The notes under the pieces are model-generated. The model searched no databases. It worked only from the letters and a program-made list of their open reading frames with translations, and was not told the origin of the DNA. A DNA stretch of 64,000 nt, from the NCBI RefSeq assembly GCF_000002425.4, contig NC_037253.1, forward strand, positions 19,415,602 to 19,479,601, written 5' to 3'. A program made the position numbers and the translations under genes. Source of the DNA: Physcomitrium patens (Eukaryota; Streptophyta; Bryopsida; Funariales; Funariaceae). Of the stretch, positions 62,395 through 64,000 are shown piece after piece. The stretch's first letter is position 1; every line of letters begins with the position of its first letter.

Positions 62395-64000
62395 AATTCT
62401 TAGAAAATTCTAAATAAATTCTAAATAAATTCTAAATAAATTTTAAAAAAATTTATAATGTTTCCATAATTTTAATAGAAATTTAAGGATATAATTTCAT
62501 ATATTATTGATTTTTTATAGTAATAGAATAAATTTAAATCTATTATAAATTCTACTTTCTATATAAATAACTAAAAAGACATGAGATTCTTTCTCATGCT
62601 TCTTTTAACTACTAACTAAAATTTATATTTTTTGTACAAGTAATACATATAGATATAAGATCAATATAAATATTGATTTTAGTAACTAATCCTTACTCCT
62701 CAATAATAAATAAAAATACTAATTCAAGTAAAATAATTACCTCTAAGACTTACTAAGACTCCATTTCTTCTCCGCTAATACTATTCTTCTTTCTTTAATA
62801 TCTTCTAAGCATATCTTTAGCTAATAATTGTAATTTTGGCACTCTACATGTATTCTTTTGTCCTAAAACAACTAGTGTGCCAATCTGTTGATTCACAGAA
62901 CCTTCCTTCAAATGGATGTAGCAATTCTTTGCACCGCAAAGAAGACTTAAGTCTTCTTTTTCTCCCTCAACTCATTACATATTGAATCTTCTGTACACAT
63001 TACAACCTGCAACTAAATTTTAAAAATCACATTCAATTGCTGGTAATTATGCATCTTCAATAAACAAAGCAACAAAACATAAGGAGTCCAAGTACATGAG
63101 TTGGCAACCTGAGAAAACTGTAAGACTTCACAATAATCACATATGAAACACTCAAGTTGCAAAGGAATAAGTTGCATAGGGATGAAGATGTCGTGTCTCC
63201 ATGTAATCACAATTCACAAAATCTAGTTGCTCCTACACTTGATGCCATTGTCAACTCTAGAATTTTCATAGTGCTTAATGAAACTCCTTAGGAGGGTGCA
63301 AAGTATGTTATAGATAATATAGGGCTTGCATTAATGTGAACAACACCTTTAAGGGCCAAGACCCTTGATCACATCTCAAAGAGAGGTTCTTCTCAAAGGT
63401 GTGCAACTATCTTGTAATCCTAGATTGGCTACAAATAGAGGGCAATAAGTACCAGAAATATTGACATCAATTTATAGTTGTGAATTCCACAAATTGATCT
63501 TAATTAGTGGATTAGTTAAAAACATAGTTTTAAGTCATTCAATTATACAAATGTTAAGAATAGAGAGTTTTTGTTTGACTATTTGAGTATTTATTATAAT
63601 TTAAAAGTATTTATAAATTAAAAAAGTGTTATTAGAAGAAAATTTATAAAAATAGAGACTTAGTAAGTCTTAGAGGTAATTATCTTAGTTAGTTTAGTAT
63701 TTTTCTTATTGTTAATTATTAAGAATTAGTTATTGAAACCAATATCTTCATTGGCTCCTTTTTACATGTATTACTTATAAAATCCTATCAATGATTAGTT
63801 AGTAGTTAGAAGAAGCATGAAAAAGAGCTTCATGTCTTTTTAATTAATTATATATAAAATAAGATTTTTAGTGGATTTAAATTGATTTTATTACTATAAA
63901 AAATCACTAAGATAGGAAAATACAGCCTCGTATGGATATTAGTATTATATAAATAGTATAGGATTTATTTAGAATTTATTTAGAATTTATTTAGAATTTT
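62395..64000. mobile_element. Inverted-repeat (foldback-like) element, truncated by the window end
   Basis: The left arm (about 62395-62765) and the right arm (about 63652-64000) are imperfect reverse complements. They share, in mirrored order, a triple TTCTAAATAAA unit (62408-62442 against 63965-63998), a block around ATGAGATTCTTTCTCATGC (62581-62599 against about 63815-63833), and CCTCTAAGACTTACTAAG (62741-62758 against 63659-63676). The intervening 0.9 kb shows no transposase. The layout fits a long-TIR non-autonomous DNA transposon or two LTR remnants in opposite orientation; the outer right end cannot be seen. Confidence 0.65.

Overview
The window looks like nuclear DNA of a moss, most likely Physcomitrium (Physcomitrella) patens or a close relative. 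The supporting signs are intron-rich plant genes with GT-AG borders, a nuclear MurG homologue with a plastid-type leader (plastid peptidoglycan synthesis, a moss trait), a plant U6 snRNA, and a chromodomain Ty3/gypsy retrotransposon in AT-rich intergenic DNA. I read all exon borders by eye. In every multi-exon gene model the exon phases close and the protein matches its family's length or known conserved blocks. The species call is inference.

Layout. 1.8-5.1 kb (minus): CAX-type Ca2+(cation)/H+ exchanger, 10 coding exons, 423 aa. 8.5-23.9 kb: a large inverted-repeat block. Its outer arms (8517-11066 and 21316-23865) each carry a U6 snRNA gene and a gypsy LTR, and they pair with no net length change. 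Between the arms lie a decayed gypsy body, 2 kb of AT-rich DNA, and a 6.4-kb chromovirus with both LTRs that sits inside the right arm. 25.1-27.7 kb (minus): type I membrane protein of the plant VOA1/Ac45-like family, 10 exons, 330 aa. 32.6-34.5 kb (minus): MurG, 4 exons, 441 aa. 37.7-38.3 kb (plus): single-exon RABC/Rab18 GTPase, 211 aa. 43.8-48.4 kb (plus): a receptor-like kinase with an extracellular alpha2-delta-like VWA + Cache module, 13 exons, 928 aa. 55.6-59.7 kb (minus): V-ATPase subunit H, 11 exons, 448 aa. 62.4-64 kb: an inverted-repeat (foldback) element cut by the window edge.

How the genes relate. There is no operon logic here. Three genes do share a theme of endomembrane acidification: V-ATPase H, the VOA1-like accessory candidate, and a CAX antiporter that would use the proton gradient. 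I treat their proximity as probably coincidental.

Most notable: (i) the U6-bearing palindrome. Its outer arms look identical wherever I compared them, although the retrotransposon inside one arm has LTRs differing by about 4%, and the inner arm segment beyond that element differs by about 3%. This suggests gene conversion stopped by the insertion, or an assembly artefact. (ii) The VWA-Cache receptor kinase, which joins a calcium-channel-auxiliary/chemoreceptor-like ectodomain to a plant RLK kinase and has a degenerate MIDAS motif.
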